From positions 100,545 to 164,544 of the forward strand of contig NZ_BMIK01000012.1 in NCBI RefSeq assembly GCF_014642075.1: a stretch of 64,000 bases of DNA, read 5' to 3'. Shown piece by piece: positions 18,317 to 26,961 of this stretch; position 1 is the first letter of the stretch; each line of letters starts with the position of its first letter. The notes under the pieces are model-generated. The model was not told the origin of the DNA and searched no databases. It was given only the letters and a program-made list of their open reading frames with translations. The translations under genes and the position numbers were made by a program. Source of the stretch: Parapedobacter defluvii (GTDB lineage Bacteria; Bacteroidota; Bacteroidia; Sphingobacteriales; Sphingobacteriaceae).

Positions 18317-19894
18317 TCAGTATCCCACTCCGGTACGCCTCGGTTGCCGGATCACCGGCCACTGTCCCGGCTGTCCGTCCCTGCCTAACGGCATTACCCG
18401 TTTTTCGCGGTTAACCAATTCAGCCTCTTCGCTGGCTTTGTAGGCGAGCGTAGCGATGAGGATCACGTTATCGCGCAGATCGTCGAAGATCAGCTTGTCA
18501 TAGGTATCTAAATTGGTATGCCAGGTAATGGTGCCATATCCCCACGAAAGCGAGCTCATTGAGAATGCCGGTATGCCGGCAGCGGTAAACGAAGCGTGGT
18601 CAGACCCGCCCGTACTGGGCGAACCGGGATAATCGGTTTTAATATCCGCTGTGATGTTGCGGGGTGCGGCGGCGAGCCACCGGCCCATGAAATCATAGGC
18701 ATGCAGGAATCCCGATCCGTCGATGTTAGCCACCCGTCCCGTACCGTTGTCCTGGTTGAATACCGCCTGGGTTTTTTCGACAATATCCGGATGATCCAAG
18801 ACAAATGCACGCGAACCGTTCAGTCCCTGCTCTTCGCTGCCCCAATGGCCGATCAGGATGGTTCGCCTAGGATTGGGGTAAACTTTTTTCAGGATGCGTG
18901 CGATCTCCATCATGGTAATCGTACCTGTACCGTTATCGGTGGCACCGGAGCCTCCTTCCCAGGAATCGAAATGGGCCGAGAGAATCACGTATTCATCCGG
19001 TTTTTCAGTTCCTTTGATTTCGGCGATGGTATTAAAGGTAGGTACGGTACCCAGATCTTTGGAGTCGGTTTCGACCTGAATACGGGGCTTGTGGCCGTTT
19101 TCGGCCAGCCGGTATAGGATTCCATAGTCTTCCAGTGAAATGTCAAGTGAAGGTACGATGGTGGTGCGTGCCCCGAAAATCTTATTCGAACCGAATTCGC
19201 GCGACCAGTAGCACTGTAGGATCCCGGCCGCACCTGCTTCTTCCAATATACGGGGCAGCGAATTGCTGGAAATCCCCATGGCCTGTATTTTTCGGTTCCA
19301 AGCTTCGGTCAGTGAATCACGTTCTTTCTTCATCCGTTCTACGGATTCGGGGCGGCCAAACTCTTCCCAGTTGTGATCGGGCCTGCCGGTGGGCTGAGGC
19401 ATGGATACCAACACATACTTTCCTTTGACCGTAGGCAGCCAGGCTTGGAAAGCCTGTGAATTTTTTACATCGGGTAAGGTGATGACCTCACCTTCTATGG
19501 CTTTCCCTCCGGTGGTGGGACTCCACGCCAGCTGAGTGCCCGCCAGGGTTTTTACACGGGGGTATGTCATGTCGATGTGGGAGATACCGCGGTCCCATCC
19601 GCGCCATTCACCAAATTCCTCATACCGGGCCTCGATGCCCCAATCTTTATATTTGGCCACAGCCCAATCGTGGGCATGTTTCATCTGTGGCGTGCCTACT
19701 AAGCGGGGCCCCACTACGTCCAACAACTCATGGGCCAGCTGTTTTAACTGAGAGTTTTGGTATGCTTCATCCACGATCTGTTGCACAACCGGATCCAACT
19801 GCTGTTCAGATGGCGGCGCCCATTGTGCCTGTACGGCAGAAGGAAGCAGTCCAACTGCTAGGAGAAAAAAGGTTGCTGTTGCTGTGTACTTCAT
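18317..19894 (-). CDS. M28 family zinc aminopeptidase, secreted
   Basis: The product is about 525 residues from the chosen ATG (MKYTATATFF), which gives a classical signal peptide ending 'AVQAQ'. An upstream in-frame ATG at 19921 would add nine residues. A protease-associated insert (about 120-280) precedes the M28 domain. All five zinc ligands or catalytic residues are visible: H308 in 'SAHFDSW', D320 in 'GATDNGTG', the E354-E355 pair in 'GSEEQGLNGS', D382 in 'NQDNGTG' and H459 in 'TWHTNLDT'. It is likely a periplasmic or secreted metallo-aminopeptidase or carboxypeptidase Q-like enzyme. It is divergent from lysS with about 70 bp between start codons. Confidence 0.88.
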   Translation of the reverse strand: MKYTATATFFLLAVGLLPSAVQAQWAPPSEQQLDPVVQQIVDEAYQNSQLKQLAHELLDVVGPRLVGTPQMKHAHDWAVAKYKDWGIEARYEEFGEWRGWDRGISHIDMTYPRVKTLAGTQLAWSPTTGGKAIEGEVITLPDVKNSQAFQAWLPTVKGKYVLVSMPQPTGRPDHNWEEFGRPESVERMKKERDSLTEAWNRKIQAMGISSNSLPRILEEAGAAGILQCYWSREFGSNKIFGARTTIVPSLDISLEDYGILYRLAENGHKPRIQVETDSKDLGTVPTFNTIAEIKGTEKPDEYVILSAHFDSWEGGSGATDNGTGTITMMEIARILKKVYPNPRRTILIGHWGSEEQGLNGSRAFVLDHPDIVEKTQAVFNQDNGTGRVANIDGSGFLHAYDFMGRWLAAAPRNITADIKTDYPGSPSTGGSDHASFTAAGIPAFSMSSLSWGYGTITWHTNLDTYDKLIFDDLRDNVILIATLAYKASEEAELVNREKRVMPLGRDGQPGQWPVIRQPRRTGVGY

Positions 19895-19938
19895 ACCACA
19901 AAGAAACAATTTATTCTGCATATAACATCGATTTTAGC

Positions 19939-19946
19939 TATGTTTG
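19939..19946 (+). promoter_or_regulatory. -7 element of lysS promoter
   Basis: TATGTTTG is a perfect TAnnTTTG match 18 bp before the lysS ATG. No exact TTG is present at the -33 position, so the call rests on the -7 element and its location. Confidence 0.5.
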
Positions 19947-19964
19947 CCGCGTAATTTATACCGG

Positions 19965-21683
19965 ATGAACACCGTATTATCTGAACAGGAGTTGCAACGC
20001 AGGGATGCGTTGACTAAGTTGGAAGCACTGGGGATCAATCCCTACCCGGCCGAGGCTTTCGAAATCAATGCCACAGCCAAAGATATTTTAGCGAATTACG
20101 AGCGCGACAAGCTCAATTATAAGACCATCAGCATCGCTGGCAGGATGATGAGCCGGCGGGTGATGGGCAACGCCTCTTTCATCGAGCTGCAGGATGCTAC
20201 CGGACGCATCCAGGCATATGTGAAGCGCGACGACCTTTGTCCGGACGAAGACAAAACACTTTATAATACAGTCTTCAAAAAATTGCTGGATATCGGTGAT
20301 TTTCTCGGTATCAAGGGATTTGTATTTACCACCAATACGGGGGAAATCTCCATCCATGTTCAGGAGCTTATTCTGCTGGCTAAGTCCTTGAAGCCTTTGC
20401 CGGTGGTGAAGTCTGCCGATGGCAAGACGTTTGATGCCGTGACCGATCCGGAATTCCGGTACCGCCAGCGTTATGTGGATCTGGTGGTCAATCCGCAGGT
20501 GCGTGAGACCTTTGTAAAGGTATCCAAGCTGAAAACTGCGATCCGCGACTTTCTGAATGAGCGCGGTGCCCTGGAAGTGGATACGCCGGTATTGCAGAGC
20601 ATTCCCGGAGGTGCCGCTGCGCGCCCCTTTATTACCCATCACAATGCACTTGATATCCCCTTATACCTACGCATTGCTAACGAGCTTTACCTCAAACGGC
20701 TTATTGTAGGAGGGTACGATTGGGTATACGAATTCAGCCGCAATTTCCGCAATGAGGGTATGGACCGTACCCACAACCCGGAGTTTACCGTATTGGAGTT
20801 TTACGTTGCCTACAAAGATTACCTCTGGATGATGGAAATCACCGAGAAACTTTTTGAGCAGGTGGCGATTGCCACCAACGGAACGACTTCCCTGCAGGTG
20901 GGCGACAAAACGATCAATTTCGCGGCTCCGTATCCGCGTGTAAGTATCTACGATGCCATTAAGGAACACACCGGCTTTACGGTTGACGGACTGGGCGAAG
21001 CGGGGCTGCGTGACGTATGCAAGCAATTGGGTATTCCCACTGACGAAAGCATGGGCAAGGGCAAGTTGATTGATGAAATTTTTGGTGAGCAATGTGAGCA
21101 CCATTATATACAACCCACCTTCATCATCGATTATCCGGTTGAGATGAGTCCGCTTACAAAAAAACACCGCAACAAATCCGGTTTGGTGGAGCGGTTTGAG
21201 CTGATGGTTAACGGCAAGGAGCTGGCCAATGCGTATAGTGAATTGAATGATCCCATCGATCAGCGGGCTCGCTTTGAAGAACAGCTCAAGCTGATGGAAC
21301 GGGGTGATGATGAGGCGATGTTCATTGATCATGACTTCCTGCGGGCATTGGAATATGGCATGCCTCCCACCGCTGGTATCGGCATTGGTATCGATCGGCT
21401 GGCGATGTTGATGACCAATCAGCAGAGCATACAGGATGTACTTTTCTTCCCGCAGATGCGCCCGGAAAAGGTGGTGAAACAGGCGAGCACGGCGGACTAT
21501 ACCGCGCAGGGAGTGCCGGAAGCATGGGTACCCGTCTTGCAGAAGATGGGACTTACGACGGTAGATGCATTGAAGGCGGCCAATCCGAATAAGGTTTTCA
21601 ACGATCTTGGCGGCTTGCGCAAGAAAATGAAGCTGGAAATCCCTATGCCGGCGAAGGATGAAGTGCTGAAGTGGTTTGAGTAG
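19965..21683 (+). CDS. lysS: Lysyl-tRNA synthetase, class II
   Basis: Charges tRNA-Lys in the cytoplasm. The product is 572 residues from ATG 19965 (MNTVLSEQEL); a TTG 21 bp upstream is open but lies inside the promoter -7 element. The OB-fold anticodon domain covers about 55-145 ('ISIAGRMMSRRVMG'). The class II core shows motif 1 around 'LNERGALEVDTPVLQSIPGGAAARPF', motif 2 'YEFSRNFRNEG' with 'HNPEFTVLEFY', and motif 3 'GIGIGIDRLAMLM'. A C-terminal extension of about 60 residues beyond motif 3 ('PEAWVPVLQKMGLTTVDAL') resembles a helix-hairpin-helix-like tail seen in Bacteroidota LysS. Confidence 0.96.
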   Translation: MNTVLSEQELQRRDALTKLEALGINPYPAEAFEINATAKDILANYERDKLNYKTISIAGRMMSRRVMGNASFIELQDATGRIQAYVKRDDLCPDEDKTLYNTVFKKLLDIGDFLGIKGFVFTTNTGEISIHVQELILLAKSLKPLPVVKSADGKTFDAVTDPEFRYRQRYVDLVVNPQVRETFVKVSKLKTAIRDFLNERGALEVDTPVLQSIPGGAAARPFITHHNALDIPLYLRIANELYLKRLIVGGYDWVYEFSRNFRNEGMDRTHNPEFTVLEFYVAYKDYLWMMEITEKLFEQVAIATNGTTSLQVGDKTINFAAPYPRVSIYDAIKEHTGFTVDGLGEAGLRDVCKQLGIPTDESMGKGKLIDEIFGEQCEHHYIQPTFIIDYPVEMSPLTKKHRNKSGLVERFELMVNGKELANAYSELNDPIDQRARFEEQLKLMERGDDEAMFIDHDFLRALEYGMPPTAGIGIGIDRLAMLMTNQQSIQDVLFFPQMRPEKVVKQASTADYTAQGVPEAWVPVLQKMGLTTVDALKAANPNKVFNDLGGLRKKMKLEIPMPAKDEVLKWFE

Positions 21684-21684
21684 G

Positions 21685-21757
21685 TAGTTGATAGTTGATA
21701 ATTGATAGTGGACAATTGATAGTGTATAATTATCCATTATCCATTATCCATTATCAA
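21685..21757 (+). repeat. AT-rich minisatellite forming an imperfect inverted repeat
   Basis: Short units GATAGTT/GATAATT/GATAGTG run rightward and CCATTAT is repeated three times. The outer arms TTGATAAT and ATTATCAA can pair. The array fills the gap between lysS and the convergent sufE gene and runs to the sufE stop, so it may act as a weak two-way transcription end. Confidence 0.6.
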
Positions 21758-22176
21758 TTTCTTGTAGCGTTCAGCGCCGCTGCATATAATTTCATCTGCT
21801 TTACCATCGATACCAAGCCATTGGCTCGGGTTGGTGAAAGGTGTTCCTTCAAGCCGATTTGGTCGATAAAATAAAGTTCGCTGGTCGCGATTTCCGCGGG
21901 TGTATGATTGGATAATACCTTGATCATCAATCCCACCAAACCTTTGGTGATGATAGCGTCGCTATCGGCCGTAAAAATTACCCTGCCATTTTGATAATCC
22001 GCGTGTAACCATACTTTCGACTGGCACCCCTTAATCAGGTATTCGTCTTTTTTATACCGGTCATCAATCAGCGGCAGTTCTTTGCCTAATTGGATGAGGT
22101 ATTCGTATTTGGCCATCCAATCTTCAAAGAATGCAAAATCATCTATTAATTCGTCTTGTATTTCGTTTATGGTCAT
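21754..22176 (-). CDS. sufE: SufE-like sulfur acceptor protein
   Basis: The product is 140 residues, within the SufE size range. It accepts persulfide sulfur from the cysteine desulfurase SufS for Fe-S cluster assembly. The conserved acceptor cysteine is C51 in 'YLIKGCQSKVW', and 'DSDAIITKGLVGLMIKVL' near 73-90 is the other family block. It lies downstream of sufS on the same strand with an 84-bp gap containing tandem repeats, so the pair is probably one operon interrupted by a repeat insertion. Confidence 0.92.
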   Translation of the reverse strand: MTINEIQDELIDDFAFFEDWMAKYEYLIQLGKELPLIDDRYKKDEYLIKGCQSKVWLHADYQNGRVIFTADSDAIITKGLVGLMIKVLSNHTPAEIATSELYFIDQIGLKEHLSPTRANGLVSMVKQMKLYAAALNATRN

Positions 22177-22183
22177 TTTTTGT

Positions 22184-22255
22184 GTTCAGTGATCGGTGTT
22201 CAGTGATCGGTGATCGGTGGAGCCGGACTTTCCGGCTTTCGGTCTTCCGGACTCC
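22184..22255 (-). repeat. Tandem 14-bp repeats and GC-rich hairpin between sufS and sufE
   Basis: The 14-bp unit GTTCAGTGATCGGT (plus-strand reading) occurs twice head to tail (22184-22197, 22198-22211) with a 7-bp half copy after it. It is followed by CCGGA/TCCGG elements (22219-22255) able to fold into a short hairpin. It occupies nearly the whole sufS-sufE gap. Confidence 0.7.
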
Positions 22256-22260
22256 TTTAC

Positions 22261-23502
22261 TTAAACAAGCATTGAAGCCGCCCGGCGGACTGCGGCTACC
22301 AAGGTGTCCATTTCTTCACGGGTATTATACAGGGCGATGGACGCCCGCACCGTGCCGGGAATATTAAATCGATCCATGAGCGGTTGCGTACAATGGTGGC
22401 CCGTACGTACGGCAATACCCAGTTTATCCAGGATTACACCTACATCGTACGGATGGGCGCCATCCAGCAGGAATGAGATCACGCTTGATTTTTCTTTGGC
22501 CGTACCTACAATGCGTAGGCCGGGTATTTCAAGTAGCTCGTGCGTAGCATATTCTAGGAGGCCATGTTCATACGAGGCGATGTTGTCCAGTCCCAATTCG
22601 GTGAGGTAGTCAATGGCATGTGCCAGGCAGATGCCTGCCTCAATATTAGGGGTACCCGCTTCAAATTTGAATGGCAACTCGTTGTATGTTGTTTTGGCAA
22701 AGGTCACCTCCTTGATCATTTCGCCTCCGCTTTGGTAGGGGGGGATGGCATTGAGCCATTTTTCTTTTCCGTAGAGCACGCCTATGCCGGTGGGGCCGTA
22801 CATTTTGTGCCCCGAAAACGCGAGAAAATCCACATCCAATGCCTGTACATCGATCGGTAAATGCTGGACGGCCTGTGCGGCATCTAACAATACCGGCGCG
22901 CCTACGGCGTGTGCCAATGCGATGATTTCCTTCACAGGGTTGACCGTTCCAAGCGCATTGGATACATACGTAATGGCAACCATTTTGGTGCGTTCGTTCA
23001 GCAATGAGCGGTATGCGTCCATATCCAATTCCCCGGCATCATTAATCGGAACAACATGTAAAATAGCCCCGCGTTCTTCACAAAGGATCTGCCAGGGAAC
23101 AATGTTGGAGTGGTGTTCCATGGCAGAGATAATTAGCTCATCTCCCGTATTGACAAAGGCCTTACCGTAGCAACTTGCCACCAGGTTGATGCTTTCTGTG
23201 GTTCCCCGGGTGAAAATTAGCTCGTGCTCATGGGCGGCATTGAGAAAAGGCTGCAGCTTCCGCCGTGTCACCTCAAAAGCGTCCGTAGCCAGTTGACTCA
23301 GGTGATGTACCCCCCGGTGTACGTTGCTGTTTAATTGCGTATAATAATTTACGATTGCATCAATCACCTGGCGGGGCTTTTGCGTAGTAGCCCCGTTATC
23401 AAGATATACCAACGGCTTTCCGTTGACGGTACGGGTAAGAATCGGGAAATCTTCCCGTACGCTGCTGACGTCAAACCATTCCAATATTGCTGTCCGTTCC
23501 AT
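22261..23502 (-). CDS. sufS: Cysteine desulfurase SufS (class V aminotransferase, PLP)
   Basis: Takes sulfur from L-cysteine and hands it to SufE. The product is 413 residues from the ATG beginning MERTAILEW; an ATG three codons upstream is also open. The PLP lysine is K233 in 'SGHKMYGPTG' and the catalytic cysteine is C371 in 'RTGHHCTQPLM', both in the group II (SufS) context. 'LDNGATTQKP' near 35 and 'TRGTTESINLVA' near 98 are further family marks. I chose the shorter start because a TACCTTTG promoter element sits immediately upstream and would place transcription start at or next to this ATG. Confidence 0.94.
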   Translation of the reverse strand: MERTAILEWFDVSSVREDFPILTRTVNGKPLVYLDNGATTQKPRQVIDAIVNYYTQLNSNVHRGVHHLSQLATDAFEVTRRKLQPFLNAAHEHELIFTRGTTESINLVASCYGKAFVNTGDELIISAMEHHSNIVPWQILCEERGAILHVVPINDAGELDMDAYRSLLNERTKMVAITYVSNALGTVNPVKEIIALAHAVGAPVLLDAAQAVQHLPIDVQALDVDFLAFSGHKMYGPTGIGVLYGKEKWLNAIPPYQSGGEMIKEVTFAKTTYNELPFKFEAGTPNIEAGICLAHAIDYLTELGLDNIASYEHGLLEYATHELLEIPGLRIVGTAKEKSSVISFLLDGAHPYDVGVILDKLGIAVRTGHHCTQPLMDRFNIPGTVRASIALYNTREEMDTLVAAVRRAASMLV

Positions 23503-23508
23503 AGTACA

Positions 23509-23516
23509 CAAAGGTA
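23509..23516 (-). promoter_or_regulatory. -7 element of sufS, possibly a leaderless transcript
   Basis: TACCTTTG on the minus strand, 6 nt before the ATG at 23502. Transcription would begin at or within a few bases of the start codon. A clear -33 TTG is missing, so this is tentative. Confidence 0.4.
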
Positions 23517-23593
23517 CGAGTAATTTTTATTATGACCACTATTTCGGTGCGGTACAGCGGACGATGGGTAAGCTCTTTTACAGCATATGGTGC

Positions 23594-24031
23594 TTACGAA
23601 AATACAATGTGGAGTATTTCTCCATAAATCACCGTGCCGTCGGTTAAAACCGCGTATGCCCGGTAATTTGCATCGTTGAAATAAGAGAATGGAAACGTCA
23701 CCTGACTGGATAAGACCGTGCCGGCTTTTCCGGGTTTATCGGTGAACGGAATGAGAATGGCATCCTTGCCACCAACGGTGGGCGTTGTCCCCGACTTTTC
23801 ACTGATCCAGGGGATGAAGATAATACCATATTCTTTGACACTGCTTATCTTTTCGAATTTCAGGCGAAAGGTATATTCCATGCCATATACTGCAGTGGTG
23901 GTTCTGTATTCCACTTCCAATGTGGTCACTTCATTGGCTCCGGCCGGCTGCGTGTCATCGGCATCTTTCTTACAGGAAGTCAGAGACATCAATGTCGTTA
24001 AAAAGAAGGCAGACAAAAAAATCGTTTTCAT
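23594..24031 (-). CDS. Small lipoprotein of unknown function
   Basis: The product is 145 residues with a typical lipoprotein signal (MKTIFLSAFF, lipobox ending 'SLTSC', Cys at about residue 20, then 'KKDADD'). The rest is predicted beta-rich, with 'VEYRTTTAVYGMEYTFRLKF' spread over 45-65 and 'FPFSYFNDANYRAYAVLTDG' spread over 115-135, which resembles a single immunoglobulin-like or lipocalin-size sandwich. I do not recognise a named family. It is monocistronic, divergent from the TonB-type barrel gene at 24228. Confidence 0.65.
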   Translation of the reverse strand: MKTIFLSAFFLTTLMSLTSCKKDADDTQPAGANEVTTLEVEYRTTTAVYGMEYTFRLKFEKISSVKEYGIIFIPWISEKSGTTPTVGGKDAILIPFTDKPGKAGTVLSSQVTFPFSYFNDANYRAYAVLTDGTVIYGEILHIVFS

Positions 24032-24227
24032 AAAATCGTGTTTACTAGTGAATACTTGGTTTATATCGCCTGAAGCGGTAAAAGGTCATCAACCGCTGTT
24101 AAAAAATATTGCTTAACAGTAATTTTACATAACGAACCCGTGACATGGCTGACTAAACGGCTTATTTCGATAATGGCGGTCTGATATTTGTGCGCTTCAG
24201 CACAGATACTAAAATGACATTTTATTA

Positions 24228-26960
24228 ATGAAATACCTATTTTATGCGGTACTGCCGTTTCTTTGCATTCAATCTGTCTGGGGCCAGCAATACCACATCC
24301 AAGGGCGGGTATACGCCGCCAGCGACAGCATCCCTTTTCCGAATGTGACCGTCTCGCTATTCGCTAAACCGGATTCGTCGCCGGTAGGGGAAACCATAAG
24401 CCACGCGGATGGTACCTTTGAACTGAAAGATATCCATGCGGGCGATTACCTGCTTCGGATTCAATACCTGGGCTATGAAAATACCGATCAGCCCGTGAAA
24501 GTGACCGGTAATACGGATGTAGGTTCTCTGTACCTCCATGAGGGAGCCCGGTTATTGGATGAGATAACGATTTTAGGTCGCCCCCCTGTAGGCAAACAAC
24601 GCGGGGATACCATTCAATTCAATGCCGCGGCATTCCAGACCATGAAGGATGCCACGGCGCAAAGCCTGATTGAAAAGATGCCCGGTATGGGCAGTGAGGA
24701 TGGCTCCTTGCAGGCACAGGGTGAAAATGTGACACAGATTTTGGTGGATGGCAAACCCTTTTTCGGTACGGATGTCAAAGCGGCCCTGCAAAATCTGCCC
24801 GCGGAAATTATACAAAGTATCGAGGTCTATGACAAACTCAGTGACAAAGCGGAACTGAGTGGATTTGACGACGGTGAACGCCAGAAAACTATCAATATCG
24901 TCACCAAACCCAACAGCCGGCGGGGGCTCTTCGGCAAATCTTCTGCCGGATATGGCAACGATAACCGTTACCTGGCGGGTGCGAGTGTCAATGCGTTTAA
25001 TGAGCACCAACGGCTTACGATAACCGGGTTGACGAACAACATCAATGCGGTCGACTATTCGGCAGATCCGAACAGCCAGGGTGAGGTGCGCCCGCAAAAC
25101 GGCATTATCAATACAAACCGCATCGGATTAAATTATACGGATACGTGGGGGGAAAAGATGGAAATCAATGCCAGCTATCTTTTCAACCATCGAAAGAACG
25201 TCGGCGAGGCTTCACTTTTTCGGGAATATGTGCTCCCGGATGACGACGGACAATATTATACCGAGTCGAGCACGAATTCCCGTAGGAACATGGATCACCG
25301 ATTTAACATGCGTTTTGAATACCAGATCGATAGCAACAACCGTATCTTATTCCGGCCGGATTTTTCAGCGGAATCCGATAAAGAAAACAGCTTCTTTTCG
25401 GGGAATACCGTTGCAGACTCGGGGCCAATGAATCAAACCCAAAACAGCAGGCAGGCAGACAATTCAGATATCGATTTCAACAGCCGGCTATACTACAGCC
25501 GCCGCTTTGCTAAACAAGGCCGAAGCCTCCGTTTGGGATTGGTCACCGGAAATCACCGGAATGACGACGATGCCTACCGGCAGGCGGAAAACCTATTCTT
25601 TGATCCGGCGGAGCGTACGGAAACCATCAACCAGCAGCTAGTGCGGATGCGCAAAGGATTTGATTGGGAGGCCAGCGCCGCCTACACGGAGCCGGTTGGC
25701 AAACGTGGCATGGTGGAGTTGGAATACGAGGTTGGCAACCAGAATAATGATTCAGACCAACTGACCTACGATACCGACGAGATGGGAACGCGGTTGCGCC
25801 TCGATACCGCGCTCAGCAATACGTTCAATAGCCAGTATCTGAGGCAGGAGGCGGAAATCGGCTATCAGTATAAAACGGAAAAACTGCGTGCACAGGTGGA
25901 AGCGGAGTTCCAGCTTTCCCGGTTGGCGAACGATCAGGAGTTTCCTGCGGCCTTCGCCCTGCAACGTACATTCCGGAGTATTTTGCCATCGGTGCGATTG
26001 GGTTACAAGTTTACCGACTCAAAAAACCTGGATTTTGATTACGACGCGCGTACCAATGCGCCCGGAATCGGCGATCTGCAGTCTGTTATCGATAACTCGA
26101 ATCCCCTGCATTTGCGTACCGGAAATCCGGATCTCGACCAGTCGTATAGCAATCGTTTCAGTTTGCGGTACCGGAGTTATAATCCCGAAACGGAGCGGAG
26201 CTTTTTCGCGATGGTACGGTCTTCGGTTACGTCAAACCGTGTGGTTACCCATACAACCATTGCCGAAGAACCCATTGAACTGGCGGAAGGGATCGTGCTG
26301 GAGCGCGGTTCCCAACTTACCCGTCCCGTCAATCTGAATGGCTATTGGGATCTGAGTTCGTTTTTTCACTATGGACTGCCTGTGCATTTTCTTCCGTCTA
26401 ATTTTAATCTTCATGGCGGCATCCGGTACAGCCACAGCCCCGGAATGATCAATAATCAGGTCAATGCGGTTAATACAACCCGTTATAGCGGTGGGATTTC
26501 ATTAAGCAGCAATATCAGTGACCGGATTGATTTCAATATCTGGACGCGTTCTGCTTATAATACCGTTGAAAATTCGTTGCGTCCGACACTCAACAATAAC
26601 TTTTTTAACCAAACAACCCACATTAATTACAATTGGATCCTTTGGCAGGATTTGGTATACCGGTTAGACCTGAACCATCAGTTCAATACTGGGCTTTCCG
26701 AAGGGTATGATAACAGCATTCTTTTGGTCAATATGGCTATAGGGAAGAAATTTCTCCGGAATGAGCGTGCCGAGGTGAGCCTGAATGTGTACGACCTGTT
26801 CGGGCAGAATAACAATATCCGGAGGGACATCACGGAAACGTATATTCAGGATTCGCAATCGAATGTGTTACAACGGTATTTTATGTTGAGTCTTACCTAT
26901 AACATCCGTTATTTTGCCCGGGGAACAACCCAGGAGGATTACGAAAAGATGTATAACTAA
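24228..26960 (+). CDS. TonB-dependent-receptor-like outer-membrane beta-barrel protein
   Basis: The product is 910 residues. A signal peptide ends near 'SVWGQQ'. It is followed by a carboxypeptidase-regulatory-like domain (about 22-105, 'IQGRVYAASDSIPFPNVTV') and a plug domain with 'RGDTIQFNAAAFQTMKDATA' near 130 and 'KMPGMGSEDGSL' near 150. The barrel is of the OMP_b-brl_3 type ('NIVTKPNSRRGLFGKSSAGYG' around 225-245). These proteins resemble TonB receptors but usually lack a SusD partner, and none is present here. The cargo is unknown. The last codon lies 1 bp from the convergent DUF3748 gene. A near-consensus GATATTTG at about 24183-24190 could be its -7 element. Confidence 0.85.
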   Translation: MKYLFYAVLPFLCIQSVWGQQYHIQGRVYAASDSIPFPNVTVSLFAKPDSSPVGETISHADGTFELKDIHAGDYLLRIQYLGYENTDQPVKVTGNTDVGSLYLHEGARLLDEITILGRPPVGKQRGDTIQFNAAAFQTMKDATAQSLIEKMPGMGSEDGSLQAQGENVTQILVDGKPFFGTDVKAALQNLPAEIIQSIEVYDKLSDKAELSGFDDGERQKTINIVTKPNSRRGLFGKSSAGYGNDNRYLAGASVNAFNEHQRLTITGLTNNINAVDYSADPNSQGEVRPQNGIINTNRIGLNYTDTWGEKMEINASYLFNHRKNVGEASLFREYVLPDDDGQYYTESSTNSRRNMDHRFNMRFEYQIDSNNRILFRPDFSAESDKENSFFSGNTVADSGPMNQTQNSRQADNSDIDFNSRLYYSRRFAKQGRSLRLGLVTGNHRNDDDAYRQAENLFFDPAERTETINQQLVRMRKGFDWEASAAYTEPVGKRGMVELEYEVGNQNNDSDQLTYDTDEMGTRLRLDTALSNTFNSQYLRQEAEIGYQYKTEKLRAQVEAEFQLSRLANDQEFPAAFALQRTFRSILPSVRLGYKFTDSKNLDFDYDARTNAPGIGDLQSVIDNSNPLHLRTGNPDLDQSYSNRFSLRYRSYNPETERSFFAMVRSSVTSNRVVTHTTIAEEPIELAEGIVLERGSQLTRPVNLNGYWDLSSFFHYGLPVHFLPSNFNLHGGIRYSHSPGMINNQVNAVNTTRYSGGISLSSNISDRIDFNIWTRSAYNTVENSLRPTLNNNFFNQTTHINYNWILWQDLVYRLDLNHQFNTGLSEGYDNSILLVNMAIGKKFLRNERAEVSLNVYDLFGQNNNIRRDITETYIQDSQSNVLQRYFMLSLTYNIRYFARGTTQEDYEKMYN

Positions 26961-26961
26961 G

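Noticed and set aside
20667..21737. A 356-codon open frame antisense to lysS
   Set aside because: It lies wholly over a clear lysyl-tRNA synthetase and its lower strand product has no signal, motif or compositional sense; long antisense frames are common in GC-balanced coding DNA.
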